This document shows positions 25,710 to 33,515 of a stretch of DNA of 64,000 nucleotides, piece by piece. The position numbers were made by a program, and so were the translations under genes. The notes under the pieces were generated by a model. That model made no database searches and was not told the origin of the DNA. It saw nothing but the letters and a program-made list of their open reading frames with translations. Numbering within the stretch: position 1 is the first letter of the stretch; every line of letters starts with the position of its first letter. The DNA lies in the NCBI RefSeq assembly GCF_039645585.1, contig NZ_CP147915.1, positions 310,001 to 374,000 of the forward strand. Reading direction: 5' to 3'. This stretch comes from Sulfurimonas sp. HSL-1656. GTDB taxonomy: Bacteria; Campylobacterota; Campylobacteria; Campylobacterales; Sulfurimonadaceae.

Positions 25710-26516
25710 TCAGTGCAGAAAGGCGGGCTTGAACCACTCGATCAGTCCCATGCCGATCTCGACGGCGATAAGGACGATGATGATCCACTCCAGAAACGAA
25801 CTGTGCTTATGGTTGGTGATATCCATGACCATGATGATATCGTCCTTGATGCTGCCGAGCTTGTAACTGACGACTTCGAAACGGTCGCTGAGTTCCAATG
25901 CGGTTGCCAGGCTGTTGTAGAGCGCTTCGGCATCGGCGTTGTCCCATAAAATGTTGGGTTTGTCCAGCAGGTAGAGGTCGATAAGGAGGTCGTGGCGGAT
26001 AAGCACGAGCTGCTTGGCGAAACGGGCGAGACGGGTCCGTTTGAAGAGCGAATAGCTGTCGGAATCCTCGATCAGGGTCCGGCTCCGTTCGGAGTAGTCG
26101 GCCAGCTTCTGTTCATAAACGTCCAGGGCAACGCTCTGGGCGATCACATAGGCGATGATGACCATATTCAGATCCGAGGCGCTTTGAAGGGTGATCGCTT
26201 CATTGCTGACGGTAAACGGGGAGGTCAGCGCCGGGTCGAAGCAGATATTGTAGTCCTGGTAGACCATCTGTTTCATGTCATGTTCGGCGGCATCGATCCC
26301 GAGTGCCTGAAGCAGGGCAATGCGTTCGGGCGGCGGCATGTTGACCATCGCCAGTACGTTGAACTGCGTGAAGACGACGATAAAGTCATCTTTGCGCAGA
26401 TAGTAGGTCCCCTCCAGCCGTTTCTGCATCTCCGCCCCGAGGGCGAGCTGGAGCTTCTTGTAGTTCAGGGGCTTGGGAAGGTAGAGGGCGAGCAGTTCGG
26501 TCGATTTGGTGTTCAC
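25710..26516 (-). CDS. RMD1/DUF155-family membrane-anchored protein
   Basis: 268 residues from a GTG start with GGAGAG six to seven bases upstream; an ATG at 26552 is the alternative but is poorer. The C-terminal part (SDRFEVVSYKLGSIKDDIIMVMDI, SSFLEWIIIVLIAVEIGMGLIEW) matches RMD1/DUF155: helical region plus one C-terminal membrane anchor. Homologs are found in yeast and many bacteria; their function is poorly defined. Convergent with the permease gene, with six bases between stops. Confidence 0.8.
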   Translation of the reverse strand: MNTKSTELLALYLPKPLNYKKLQLALGAEMQKRLEGTYYLRKDDFIVVFTQFNVLAMVNMPPPERIALLQALGIDAAEHDMKQMVYQDYNICFDPALTSPFTVSNEAITLQSASDLNMVIIAYVIAQSVALDVYEQKLADYSERSRTLIEDSDSYSLFKRTRLARFAKQLVLIRHDLLIDLYLLDKPNILWDNADAEALYNSLATALELSDRFEVVSYKLGSIKDDIIMVMDITNHKHSSFLEWIIIVLIAVEIGMGLIEWFKPAFLH

Positions 26517-26614
26517 GCTTCTCTCCGATGTCTGTATGGTTAAGCATAGCACGTTTCAAGGGGAAAACCGTATTCCCGTGTAACGGTTTGTGCATTATCT
26601 AGGCAGGCCCCGCC

Positions 26615-26643
26615 TTGACGGATAAATGTTATAAAAGTACAAT
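26615..26643 (+). promoter_or_regulatory. Promoter of the PEGA/Lnb_N/coiled-coil operon
   Basis: TTGACG (26615-26620) and TACAAT (26638-26643) are separated by 17 bases, close to a sigma-70 consensus. The expected start leaves about 50 bases of leader before the ATG at 26701. Confidence 0.55.
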
Positions 26644-26700
26644 GTGACTTTTTGTGTCAGGCATCGCCATCACTACCATCTATTAACCCCGGAAGAGAAT

Positions 26701-27672
26701 ATGAAGAAAACTCAGATTTTTATACCCCTGCTCACCGTTTTTACCGTTGCCGTCCAGGCGAATGACACCGTATTGCGTATTTTGTGCGCCCCGCAGGACA
26801 GCGGTGCGACGATCTATGTCAACGGCAGTGTAAAGGGGGAGTGCTCGGAGAGTCCCCTCGATGTCTTCATCTCCGCCGGTCCGACGACGGTCGAGGCGAA
26901 AAGGATGCCCGATCCGGAGCATGAACAGATGTTCACAGAGCGTTTCACCGCCATAGCCGGGGTGGCCAAGCGGGTCAAAGTGGTGCTCTCCGCCCCGCAG
27001 CTGACACAGGCAGCCCTGCAGGCCCGGAAGAGGGCAGCCTTCGAAGCGACATTGAAGTCGGCCGAAAACGGCGACATGGCCGCCATGGCCAAAGTGGCCG
27101 AGCTCTACGATGCCGGCACCGGGGTTCGCCGTGACGCGGGGCAGGCGCAGCTGTGGCGTGACAAGATCGAAGCGGTCCTGGCTTCGCAGGACCTGAAAGC
27201 CGCCGAAAGCGGCGATCTCGATGCCATGGCCAAAATCGCCGAGCGTTACAAGCAGGGCAAAGGTGTGGCACGCGACCAGGCCAAGGCGACGGCATGGATG
27301 GATCAATACGAAAAAGGCAAGGAAGCGGAGCGGCAGCGACTGGCGGCAGAGCAGCGCCGGCAGGCGGCCGCCCGCCGCCAGGCTGACAAAGCGGCGGCAT
27401 TGGAGCGCGCTTCCTATACAAAATATTTTGATCAGGCCGTTGCCGATATGGCACGGGAGCGTGACCCGTTTGCCGGACTCTCATCCGCGACGTTATCTCC
27501 TCTGGCCCTTATTTTTGACCTCACCTCCCTGCCGACACGTTGGATGGAGCGGCGCGAGATCCAGAAAAAATACGCGGCACACCCTGCCGCCTGGGCCAAA
27601 CCGGCCTCCATGCTGGCCCGGGCCTATCATGCCGACCCCGTAGCGTCTGTGGGAACCTTCGCGGCCCGATGA
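26701..27672 (+). CDS. PEGA and Sel1-repeat secreted protein
   Basis: 323 residues with an N-terminal signal peptide (TQIFIPLLTVFTVAVQA). A PEGA-like region follows (residues 24-100: CAPQDSGATIYVNGSVKGECSE). Two Sel1-like repeats (AENGDMAAMAKVAELYDAG and AESGDLDAMAKIAERYKQG, each followed by a RD...W turn) occupy about 120-200; then an Arg/Ala-rich helical stretch and a C-terminal part. Sel1 and PEGA domains usually mediate protein or surface contacts. Start chosen at 26701 because of GGAAGAG upstream and the signal peptide. First gene of a three-gene envelope operon. Confidence 0.75.
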   Translation: MKKTQIFIPLLTVFTVAVQANDTVLRILCAPQDSGATIYVNGSVKGECSESPLDVFISAGPTTVEAKRMPDPEHEQMFTERFTAIAGVAKRVKVVLSAPQLTQAALQARKRAAFEATLKSAENGDMAAMAKVAELYDAGTGVRRDAGQAQLWRDKIEAVLASQDLKAAESGDLDAMAKIAERYKQGKGVARDQAKATAWMDQYEKGKEAERQRLAAEQRRQAAARRQADKAAALERASYTKYFDQAVADMARERDPFAGLSSATLSPLALIFDLTSLPTRWMERREIQKKYAAHPAAWAKPASMLARAYHADPVASVGTFAAR

Positions 27673-29363
27673 GATGGCTTTCGGCCCTGCTGCTTCTGCT
27701 GCTGGGCGGTTGTGCCTTTCGTGATCCGGCACCTGATGCGCCGCTGCACAGTCTCAGCCTCCGGCAATGGGAGACGCTCGCGACCACTTTGCAACAGGTT
27801 CCGGACCCCCTGCAGCGTGCCATCCGGGAAGAGGCCCTGCCGCGTCTGGCCATCTCTGCGCGTAGTACACAGACCGATGTCGGCAGTGAGTACAATGCGA
27901 CGGAGACCCTGTCGGATCTGATCCAGCAGAGCCGTACACCCCTGCTGAGCGCCGACGAGGAATTCCGCCGGCGTCTTGCACTGCTCGAGGCCTCGCCTTC
28001 GCCGCAGCACGCCTTTGCCGATGCGCTGGCCGGCTTCCTGCTGGAGCCGGATTACCCCTGCCGCCACCCCGTTTACAGCGCCTATTTCCAGGCGCGGTAC
28101 GGATTGCCCGTTCCACGTTGTACGGAACCGCTTCCTTTCCTGGTGGTCAGCCGGACAGAGGGCCTTGTTCCTTTCTGGCTTGCACCGGAGCGGCTCTATG
28201 CCATTCACCTGCTCTTTGCCGGCGAGGGGAGTGCAATGGCTTCGCGTTTCGGCCACGTCGCCCTGCGCCTGGTCATCTGTCCCGAAGGTGAAACGTCGCC
28301 CGAGGCATGCGAGAGCAATCTCTACGGACACCTGGTGCTGGGATACATGGCGCATATCGACGAGTTTGAACTCAATAGCGTCAAGGCCCTCAGCGGCGCC
28401 TACAGAGCGCACCTCTTCGCCTTTCCCTTTATGGATGTCTACCGCGGGTATGCCATCGACGAGTTCCGGGAACTCTATTCCCTGCCGCTGACGCTGAGCG
28501 GGGCGCAGCTTCAGACCCTGTTGCGGCAGCTTGACGAGATCCACTGGCGCTTTGAGGGTGACTACAGCTTTTTCAGCCGCAACTGTGCCACGCTGCTGCA
28601 GATGACCCTGCGTGCCCTGCTGCCCGGTTACACGGAGCAGCCGATCTCGGATGATGCCTATCTGCGGCCCGACACTTTTTTCGAGGCGATGCGGGAGACG
28701 TCCCTGGTGGAGGGGGAGCGACTCGCTTCTTTGGCGCAGGCCGAAGAGGGCGGTTACTATTTTTCCAGTACCGAAGGGTACTATGAAGCGGCCCTCAAAG
28801 CGGTGCTTGCGGGCATGACAAGCCCCGCTTTCGATGATATCGACACCTACCTTGCACGGCCGCCGGAGGTACGGTTTGAGACCATTGTCGGCGACCGTCG
28901 CTACCGTGAACGCCTCGGCCGGGAGCCGCACCTCCTCGAGGCACAGATCCTTTTGGAGGAGCTGGCCCTGCTGCGCGGCGAACGACGGCTGCAGGCCCTG
29001 GGCAGCCGCTACCTTAATGATTACGGCGATCAGCTCCAGTCCGCCGAAACCCTGGAGCCGCTTGCCGGCGACGACCGTGCGTTTTTCCGGGCCTGTTTTT
29101 TGCAGTCGGTCCGGCTGGTAACGGCAGCGTTCCCGACACGCCGGGCCATCCCGGACCCGCAGAGCACGCTGCCGTCACTCCCCCGTCCGGCCCTCTGCCG
29201 CGAAGAGGGGGCCCCGGCCAGACTGAATGCCATCCTCACCGCGATCAACCGGCCGGGAAGTGACCAGTGGCAACAGCTCATATACACTACCCGCCTGCTG
29301 GATGAAACCACCGGCAACATCCTCAAACTTCAGGAGATTCCCTATGATACCCCCATCCGTTAA
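27669..29363 (+). CDS. DUF4105/Lnb_N-domain lipoprotein
   Basis: 564 residues. Lipobox LLLGGC gives lipid anchoring at Cys15. A DUF4105 (PF13387, Lnb N-terminal domain) core is seen: the conserved ASRFGHVALRL near residue 192 and the SFFSRNCATLLQ block near residue 303, which supply the His and Cys that are catalytic in the Bacteroides lipoprotein N-acyltransferase Lnb. Unlike Lnb it has no membrane spans. ATGA overlap with the preceding gene and a 20-base overlap with the next. Acyltransfer is a hypothesis; a cysteine peptidase-like activity is possible. Confidence 0.75.
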   Translation: MRWLSALLLLLLGGCAFRDPAPDAPLHSLSLRQWETLATTLQQVPDPLQRAIREEALPRLAISARSTQTDVGSEYNATETLSDLIQQSRTPLLSADEEFRRRLALLEASPSPQHAFADALAGFLLEPDYPCRHPVYSAYFQARYGLPVPRCTEPLPFLVVSRTEGLVPFWLAPERLYAIHLLFAGEGSAMASRFGHVALRLVICPEGETSPEACESNLYGHLVLGYMAHIDEFELNSVKALSGAYRAHLFAFPFMDVYRGYAIDEFRELYSLPLTLSGAQLQTLLRQLDEIHWRFEGDYSFFSRNCATLLQMTLRALLPGYTEQPISDDAYLRPDTFFEAMRETSLVEGERLASLAQAEEGGYYFSSTEGYYEAALKAVLAGMTSPAFDDIDTYLARPPEVRFETIVGDRRYRERLGREPHLLEAQILLEELALLRGERRLQALGSRYLNDYGDQLQSAETLEPLAGDDRAFFRACFLQSVRLVTAAFPTRRAIPDPQSTLPSLPRPALCREEGAPARLNAILTAINRPGSDQWQQLIYTTRLLDETTGNILKLQEIPYDTPIR

Positions 29364-30486
29364 AGCCTCTATCGGCCGTTTTTGGCAACTGCTGCCCCTG
29401 CTCGCTCTACTCTTTTCGGTGCCGTCTGTTTCGCCGTTGCACGCAGCCACGGATGCAAGCAAACAGCAGCGTATGCTTCAGATGCTCGATCAGCTTGACC
29501 AGCTCGACAAGATGGATTTCGATGACGCGATCAGCGAGGCGGAATCGTGCATCATCGCACGCAACTTCAGATGCGCCAGGAAGCAGCTCGCCAAAGCCGA
29601 GAGCTATGCCCGCAGCGCCCAGGACAAAACGGTGCTCGAACACAGCCGGCGGAATCTCAAAGCCGAGATCCGCCAGGAGGAGCGTGAAGAGGCGGAGCGG
29701 ATCGCGTTGGAAGAGGAGATGGAAGAGCTGCGCAAGGAGCAGAAGCGGGCCGAGCGCGAGTATGCCCGCCGGATGGCGATGGAAGAGGACGATGCTTCAG
29801 GCTCAACCGGTATGGATGTCTATAACAAACTGATGGAGTCGGCAATGGAGAGCCGTCGTATGCTCGAAAAGGCTGACCAGGGCACCTATGCCGCTGTACG
29901 CAAAACGAATGAAATGATGGAAATGAAGCAGCGCGAGGGTGAGATGGCATCCCGCCAAAAGCGTATGGATGCCGCCCGCCAGGCGCAGCAGCGGGACTAT
30001 GAACGGCGTCAGCGGGAGCAACGGGCCGCGGAAAAGCAGCGCAAGTATGATCAACTGCAGAAGGATCTGGAACGTAAGCGACAAAAGCTGGCGAATGCCG
30101 AAGAAGAGCGTAGTCGCCAAAAACAGGAGAGACGCCTGGCCAGTGCGGGCAGCGCTTCGGCTACAGGTGCTGGGGGCACAGGGGCAAAACAGTATACATG
30201 TTACCTGGTCTACAGCGAGACGATGGCAGCGAGCCAGCCGCATCTGAAAAAAGTGGCCGTCATTGACTATGAACATTGTGTTTTTTCGCATCAGACGGGA
30301 TCGGTAACATGTAAACCCGTAGACTATCCTGCCTACATCTATGCGGACAACCATTTCACACATAGCTGTAACAATCGCAGTGCATTTGACAGTATCGGGG
30401 GCGTCTTCGACTCCGTGAAAAATTCGCATAGACAGAGTGCAGGAAAACACAACTACTCCACCAATGAGAAATTGACACGGTATTGA
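29344..30486 (+). CDS. Secreted coiled-coil protein with C-terminal Cys domain
   Basis: 380 residues. Signal peptide (LLALLFSVPSVSPLHA), a helical region, and a long Glu/Arg-rich coiled coil (residues about 90-270, many EEMEELRKEQKR-type heptads). A C-terminal globular part (residues about 280-380) has four cysteines (YTCYLV, EHCVFS, VTCKP, HSCNN). Family unknown. Its 5' end overlaps the Lnb_N gene by 20 bases. The 3' third is more AT-rich than the rest. Likely an envelope scaffold acting with the two upstream proteins. Confidence 0.6.
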   Translation: MIPPSVKASIGRFWQLLPLLALLFSVPSVSPLHAATDASKQQRMLQMLDQLDQLDKMDFDDAISEAESCIIARNFRCARKQLAKAESYARSAQDKTVLEHSRRNLKAEIRQEEREEAERIALEEEMEELRKEQKRAEREYARRMAMEEDDASGSTGMDVYNKLMESAMESRRMLEKADQGTYAAVRKTNEMMEMKQREGEMASRQKRMDAARQAQQRDYERRQREQRAAEKQRKYDQLQKDLERKRQKLANAEEERSRQKQERRLASAGSASATGAGGTGAKQYTCYLVYSETMAASQPHLKKVAVIDYEHCVFSHQTGSVTCKPVDYPAYIYADNHFTHSCNNRSAFDSIGGVFDSVKNSHRQSAGKHNYSTNEKLTRY

Positions 30487-30507
30487 TAGGACGGTTGCAT
30501 TTGCCGG

Positions 30508-30522
30508 CTTGATTAAATCAAG
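30508..30522. promoter_or_regulatory. Palindrome upstream of arsB
   Basis: CTTGATTAAATCAAG is a perfect seven-base-arm inverted repeat, 46 bases before the arsB ATG, close to a possible -10 (TATAGT, 30532-30537). It resembles AT-rich ArsR-type operators, but no arsR is seen nearby, and it could instead end the upstream transcript. Confidence 0.35.
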
Positions 30523-30567
30523 AAAGATTGATATAGTTTCGGCTGATTCACACCCAAGGATGCTCCC

Positions 30568-31824
30568 ATGCTGACGGCGGCCCTGCTTTTTCTTATTACC
30601 CTCCTCTTCGTCATCTGGCAGCCCAAAGGGCTCCAGATCGGGACGACGGCCGTCATCGGCGCCGTCATCGCCGTCATTCTCGGCGTCGTCAGTGTCGATG
30701 ACGTCTGGACGGTGACGGGAATCGTCTGGGACGCGACGCTCGCCTTTATCGGGATCATCCTCCTCTCCCTCGTGCTCGACGAGATAGGCTTTTTCGAGTG
30801 GGCGGCGCTCAAGATGGCAAAGCTTTCCGGGGGCAGCGGCAACAAAATGTTCGTCTACATCCTGTTGTTGGGCGCCTTGGTGGCGGCTTTCTTCGCCAAC
30901 GACGGGGCGGCGCTCATTCTCACGCCGATCTTGCTGGCGAAGATGAAGCACCTGAAAATGAACCCCGTCGCCGTCTTCGCCTTCCTGATGGCGGGGGGAT
31001 TTATCGGCGACAGCGCCTCCAACCCGCTGGTGATCTCCAACCTCACGAACATCGTGACCGCGGGCTACTTTGACCTCGGGTTTTGGGAATACGCACAGGC
31101 GATGTTCCTGCCGAACCTCTTCAGTATCGCGGCGTCGATCATCGTGCTCTGGCTCTATTTCCGTAAAGATATCCCGCTCAAGGTCGACGTCTCCGAACTC
31201 CCCGAACCCGCCAGTGTCATCAAGAACATGACGATGTTCCGGCTCAGCTGGGGCTTTCTCGCCCTGCTGATGGCGGGCTACTTTGTCGGCGACCACTATG
31301 AGCTCCCCATCTCCCTCTTCGCCCTGGGCGGGGCGGTCGTTTTCCTCTTTATCGCCGACTACTACAAGGCGGTCAAACCCATCATGACCGTCAAGGCAGC
31401 ACCGTGGCAGGTCGTCTGGTTCTCCATCGGCCTCTACGTCGTCGTCTACGGGCTGAAAAACGCGGGGCTGACCGACTACCTGGCCGATGCGGTGACGGCG
31501 ATGGCGGCACAGGGAGAGGCGGTGGCGGTCATCGGGACCGGCTTCCTCTCCGCCGGCCTCAGCGCCGTGATGAATAACATGCCCACCATTATGATCATGG
31601 ATATCGCCATCGCCGACGCGGGGCAGAACGCCCTGGCATACGCAAACATCCTCGGTGCCAACCTGGGGCCGAAGATGACGCCGATCGGCTCGCTGGCAAC
31701 CCTGCTCTGGCTGCATGTGCTTGCCAACAAAGGCGTGAAGATAGGGTGGGGAGAGTATATGAAAGTCGGCCTTGTTATTACGCCGCCTGTTTTGCTGGCG
31801 GCGCTAGTCGGGTTGCTGGGTTAA
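30568..31824 (+). CDS. arsB: ArsB arsenite efflux antiporter
   Basis: 418 residues, about twelve membrane spans. Start FLITLLFVIWQPKGLQIG and later DEIGFFEWAALKMAK, AAFFANDGAALILTPILLAKM, SNLTNIVTAGYFDLGF, WLYFRKDIP, APWQVVWFSIGLYVVVYGLKNAGLT, MNNMPTIMIM and GPKMTPIGSLATLLWLHVLAN all match E. coli ArsB. It exports As(III)/Sb(III) from the cytoplasm. No arsR, arsC or arsM is next to it. Confidence 0.93.
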   Translation: MLTAALLFLITLLFVIWQPKGLQIGTTAVIGAVIAVILGVVSVDDVWTVTGIVWDATLAFIGIILLSLVLDEIGFFEWAALKMAKLSGGSGNKMFVYILLLGALVAAFFANDGAALILTPILLAKMKHLKMNPVAVFAFLMAGGFIGDSASNPLVISNLTNIVTAGYFDLGFWEYAQAMFLPNLFSIAASIIVLWLYFRKDIPLKVDVSELPEPASVIKNMTMFRLSWGFLALLMAGYFVGDHYELPISLFALGGAVVFLFIADYYKAVKPIMTVKAAPWQVVWFSIGLYVVVYGLKNAGLTDYLADAVTAMAAQGEAVAVIGTGFLSAGLSAVMNNMPTIMIMDIAIADAGQNALAYANILGANLGPKMTPIGSLATLLWLHVLANKGVKIGWGEYMKVGLVITPPVLLAALVGLLG

Positions 31825-31871
31825 AATATTCCATCAAGATTTGATGAGGTTTCCCTGATGATTTATTTTAG

Positions 31872-32306
31872 TTAGAGGCTTTCATTGGTCTGTTTGATTT
31901 CATCTCTGCATTGGATAATAGGAACAGGCTTGAGAACATGTGTTGCGAAACCGATACCAAGGTCATGGACCATATCAATGTAGCTTGTAAGACATGTGAT
32001 CCTGTTTTTTTCGATTGTGATATCCAACTCATCAGAGGGTGTAATCAGTGTGTACCTTCCTGCCGGGAGACTTTTTGAAATAAAGCTACTATTCCGAAGT
32101 GTTCCGATGACTTCTTGCGTGTGTTTGTCTTTAACGTCATAACTTACAACCATACCTGTAAAACGATCCGGTCGATATATGTAAAGAAGGCCGTTATCGT
32201 TGACAGGTTCTTTAAATGCTGTGAATACTTCACCTTTGCCTGCACATCCTGAAAAGACAAATAAAGTAGAAAAGCTTAGAAATATAAATAGTAGACCTCT
32301 ACTCAT
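31872..32306 (-). CDS. AT-rich DUF2846-like lipoprotein
   Basis: 144 residues from the ATG at 32306 with an AAGGG ribosome-binding site. Lipobox FSGC at residues 17-20. The mature part reads GLLYIYRPDRFTG, a motif of the DUF2846 lipoprotein family, then a beta-rich region (LPAGRYTLITPSDELDI) and a C-terminal segment with CLTSYIDM and QCRDE. Its base composition is lower in GC than the surroundings. No partner genes seen. It lies between arsB and a stretch resembling the arsB 3' end. Confidence 0.65.
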   Translation of the reverse strand: MSRGLLFIFLSFSTLFVFSGCAGKGEVFTAFKEPVNDNGLLYIYRPDRFTGMVVSYDVKDKHTQEVIGTLRNSSFISKSLPAGRYTLITPSDELDITIEKNRITCLTSYIDMVHDLGIGFATHVLKPVPIIQCRDEIKQTNESL

Positions 32307-32666
32307 TATCACCCTTTGTATAGAGAATATTCTGTATATAGCAGAAATTAGTTGATTAATATTATATTAAAACTCTTTAGAACAAATTAATAAAAGTGAT
32401 ATGTGTGTTCATGAGGGGAAAGTTCTCCTCTGATTTTAGGGGAGGGGTTGCTGGCGACCCTCCTGTGTCTGCGCTAGTCCGGTTGTTGTTTTAAAGGTGT
32501 TTGTTCCCCTTTTTCTTTGCATGCACAAAGAAAAAGCCGAACCGGGAAAAAGAAAGTGCAAAGGGCTGCCGCTTTCGGGATATTCCATTCTATTGTTATC
32601 CGCTCGACACGCTAATTTTCGTTTCGGCCTTGACGGGAGAAGCGGATAGTCGCATGTTACTCTTAA
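32307..32666. other. Gene-free region with a degenerate arsB-tail-like stretch
   Basis: Parts of 32307-32430 are AT-rich and hold nothing recognised. TTGCTGGCG at 32448-32456 and 32471-32496 resemble the arsB 3' end (31792-31826): the longer part matches at 21 of 26 positions but with a 14-base gap between the two pieces. A 28-base hairpin (32509-32536) follows. No gene is supported here. Confidence 0.4.
32509..32536. terminator. Hairpin downstream of the oxidase operon
   Basis: CTTTTTCTTTG pairs perfectly with CAAAGAAAAAG around a six-base loop. It lies about 130 bases past the stop of the minus-strand ctaB gene and could end that transcript or act on either strand. The stem is mostly A-T. 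Confidence 0.4.
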
Positions 32667-33515
32667 CTAGATCGTATCGATGCTCATCAGGGTCATTGTA
32701 GCGAGCAGGAAGAGGTTGATTCCCCGGAAAAGGGTACCGGCGCGTTCGGCGGTGAGCTGCCGGAAGGGGATGCGCCCGCCCGCGGCGGCCGTGGCGGCGG
32801 CCAGCGCTGCGAGCAGCAGCAGGATGACGGAGCTCCTGATCCCGAAGATCGCCGCGGTGTAGAGGGCGCAGAAGATGGTCATCATCCACCAGACGCAGAG
32901 CACGCGGCGGAAGCCGGTTTCGCCGAAGATTTCGACGGCCGTGGGAAAGCCCGCAGCGCGGTAGTCGGCGTCGTGTTTGGCCGCGAGCAGCCAGAAGTGA
33001 GGCACCTGCCAGACGAAAAAGAGCAGCCCGAGCGCAAAGAACTCCGGATCGGCGAGGCTCTGCCCCGCGGCGAGCCAGCCGATGGCCGGGGGGATCATCC
33101 CCAGCAGCCCCCCCGGCACGACGGCGAAGGCCGAATAGCGTTTGAGGATGGTGTAGACGCCGTTGTACCAGAAAGGGACGAAGAGGAAGAGCAGCAGGCC
33201 CGTCGTTTTCAGCGTGGCGGAGATCAGGAGCGTCCCCAGGGCGATCAGTGCCAGCGAGACGGCCAGGGCGGCATCGGGATGGACACGCCCGGAGGGGATG
33301 GGCCGCCGTTTCGTGCGTTTCATCTTGCTGTCGCTCTCCCACTCCTGGTACTGGTTCAGCGCCGAAACGCCCAGGGCGAGGAGCAGTACGGCCAGCGTTG
33401 AGGGAAGAAGCGGCGCAAGATCTCTGCCGCCGCCCAGGGCGAAGCCGAAAACGGCGGAGAGCGTCACCGCCGCCGAGAGGCGGAATTTGGTCAGTTCCAT
33501 CAGTGTGCGAATCAT
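32667..33515 (-). CDS. ctaB: Protoheme IX farnesyltransferase (haem O synthase)
   Basis: 282 residues, UbiA family with about nine membrane spans. The first prenyl-binding loop reads NQYQEWESDSKMKRTKRRPIPSGRV; the second has AAKHDADYRAAGFPT. It farnesylates haem b to haem O for the oxidase encoded upstream. No ctaA (haem A synthase) is seen in the window, so whether haem A is made is open. Last gene of the operon; overlaps the subunit II gene by four bases. Confidence 0.9.
   Translation of the reverse strand: MIRTLMELTKFRLSAAVTLSAVFGFALGGGRDLAPLLPSTLAVLLLALGVSALNQYQEWESDSKMKRTKRRPIPSGRVHPDAALAVSLALIALGTLLISATLKTTGLLLFLFVPFWYNGVYTILKRYSAFAVVPGGLLGMIPPAIGWLAAGQSLADPEFFALGLLFFVWQVPHFWLLAAKHDADYRAAGFPTAVEIFGETGFRRVLCVWWMMTIFCALYTAAIFGIRSSVILLLLAALAAATAAAGGRIPFRQLTAERAGTLFRGINLFLLATMTLMSIDTI

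Noticed and set aside
29803-31716. 637-codon minus-strand reading frame
   Set aside because: It is opposite arsB and the coiled-coil gene, both of which have clear signatures.
30568-31824. NhaD-type sodium antiporter as the identity of the 418-residue transporter
   Set aside because: Residue-level motifs match ArsB across the whole length, including IWQPKGL, ANDGAALILTP and GPKMTPIGSLATLLW.
32501-32701. 66-codon plus-strand reading frame
   Set aside because: It covers a hairpin and the 3' end of ctaB, with no ribosome-binding site and no family likeness.
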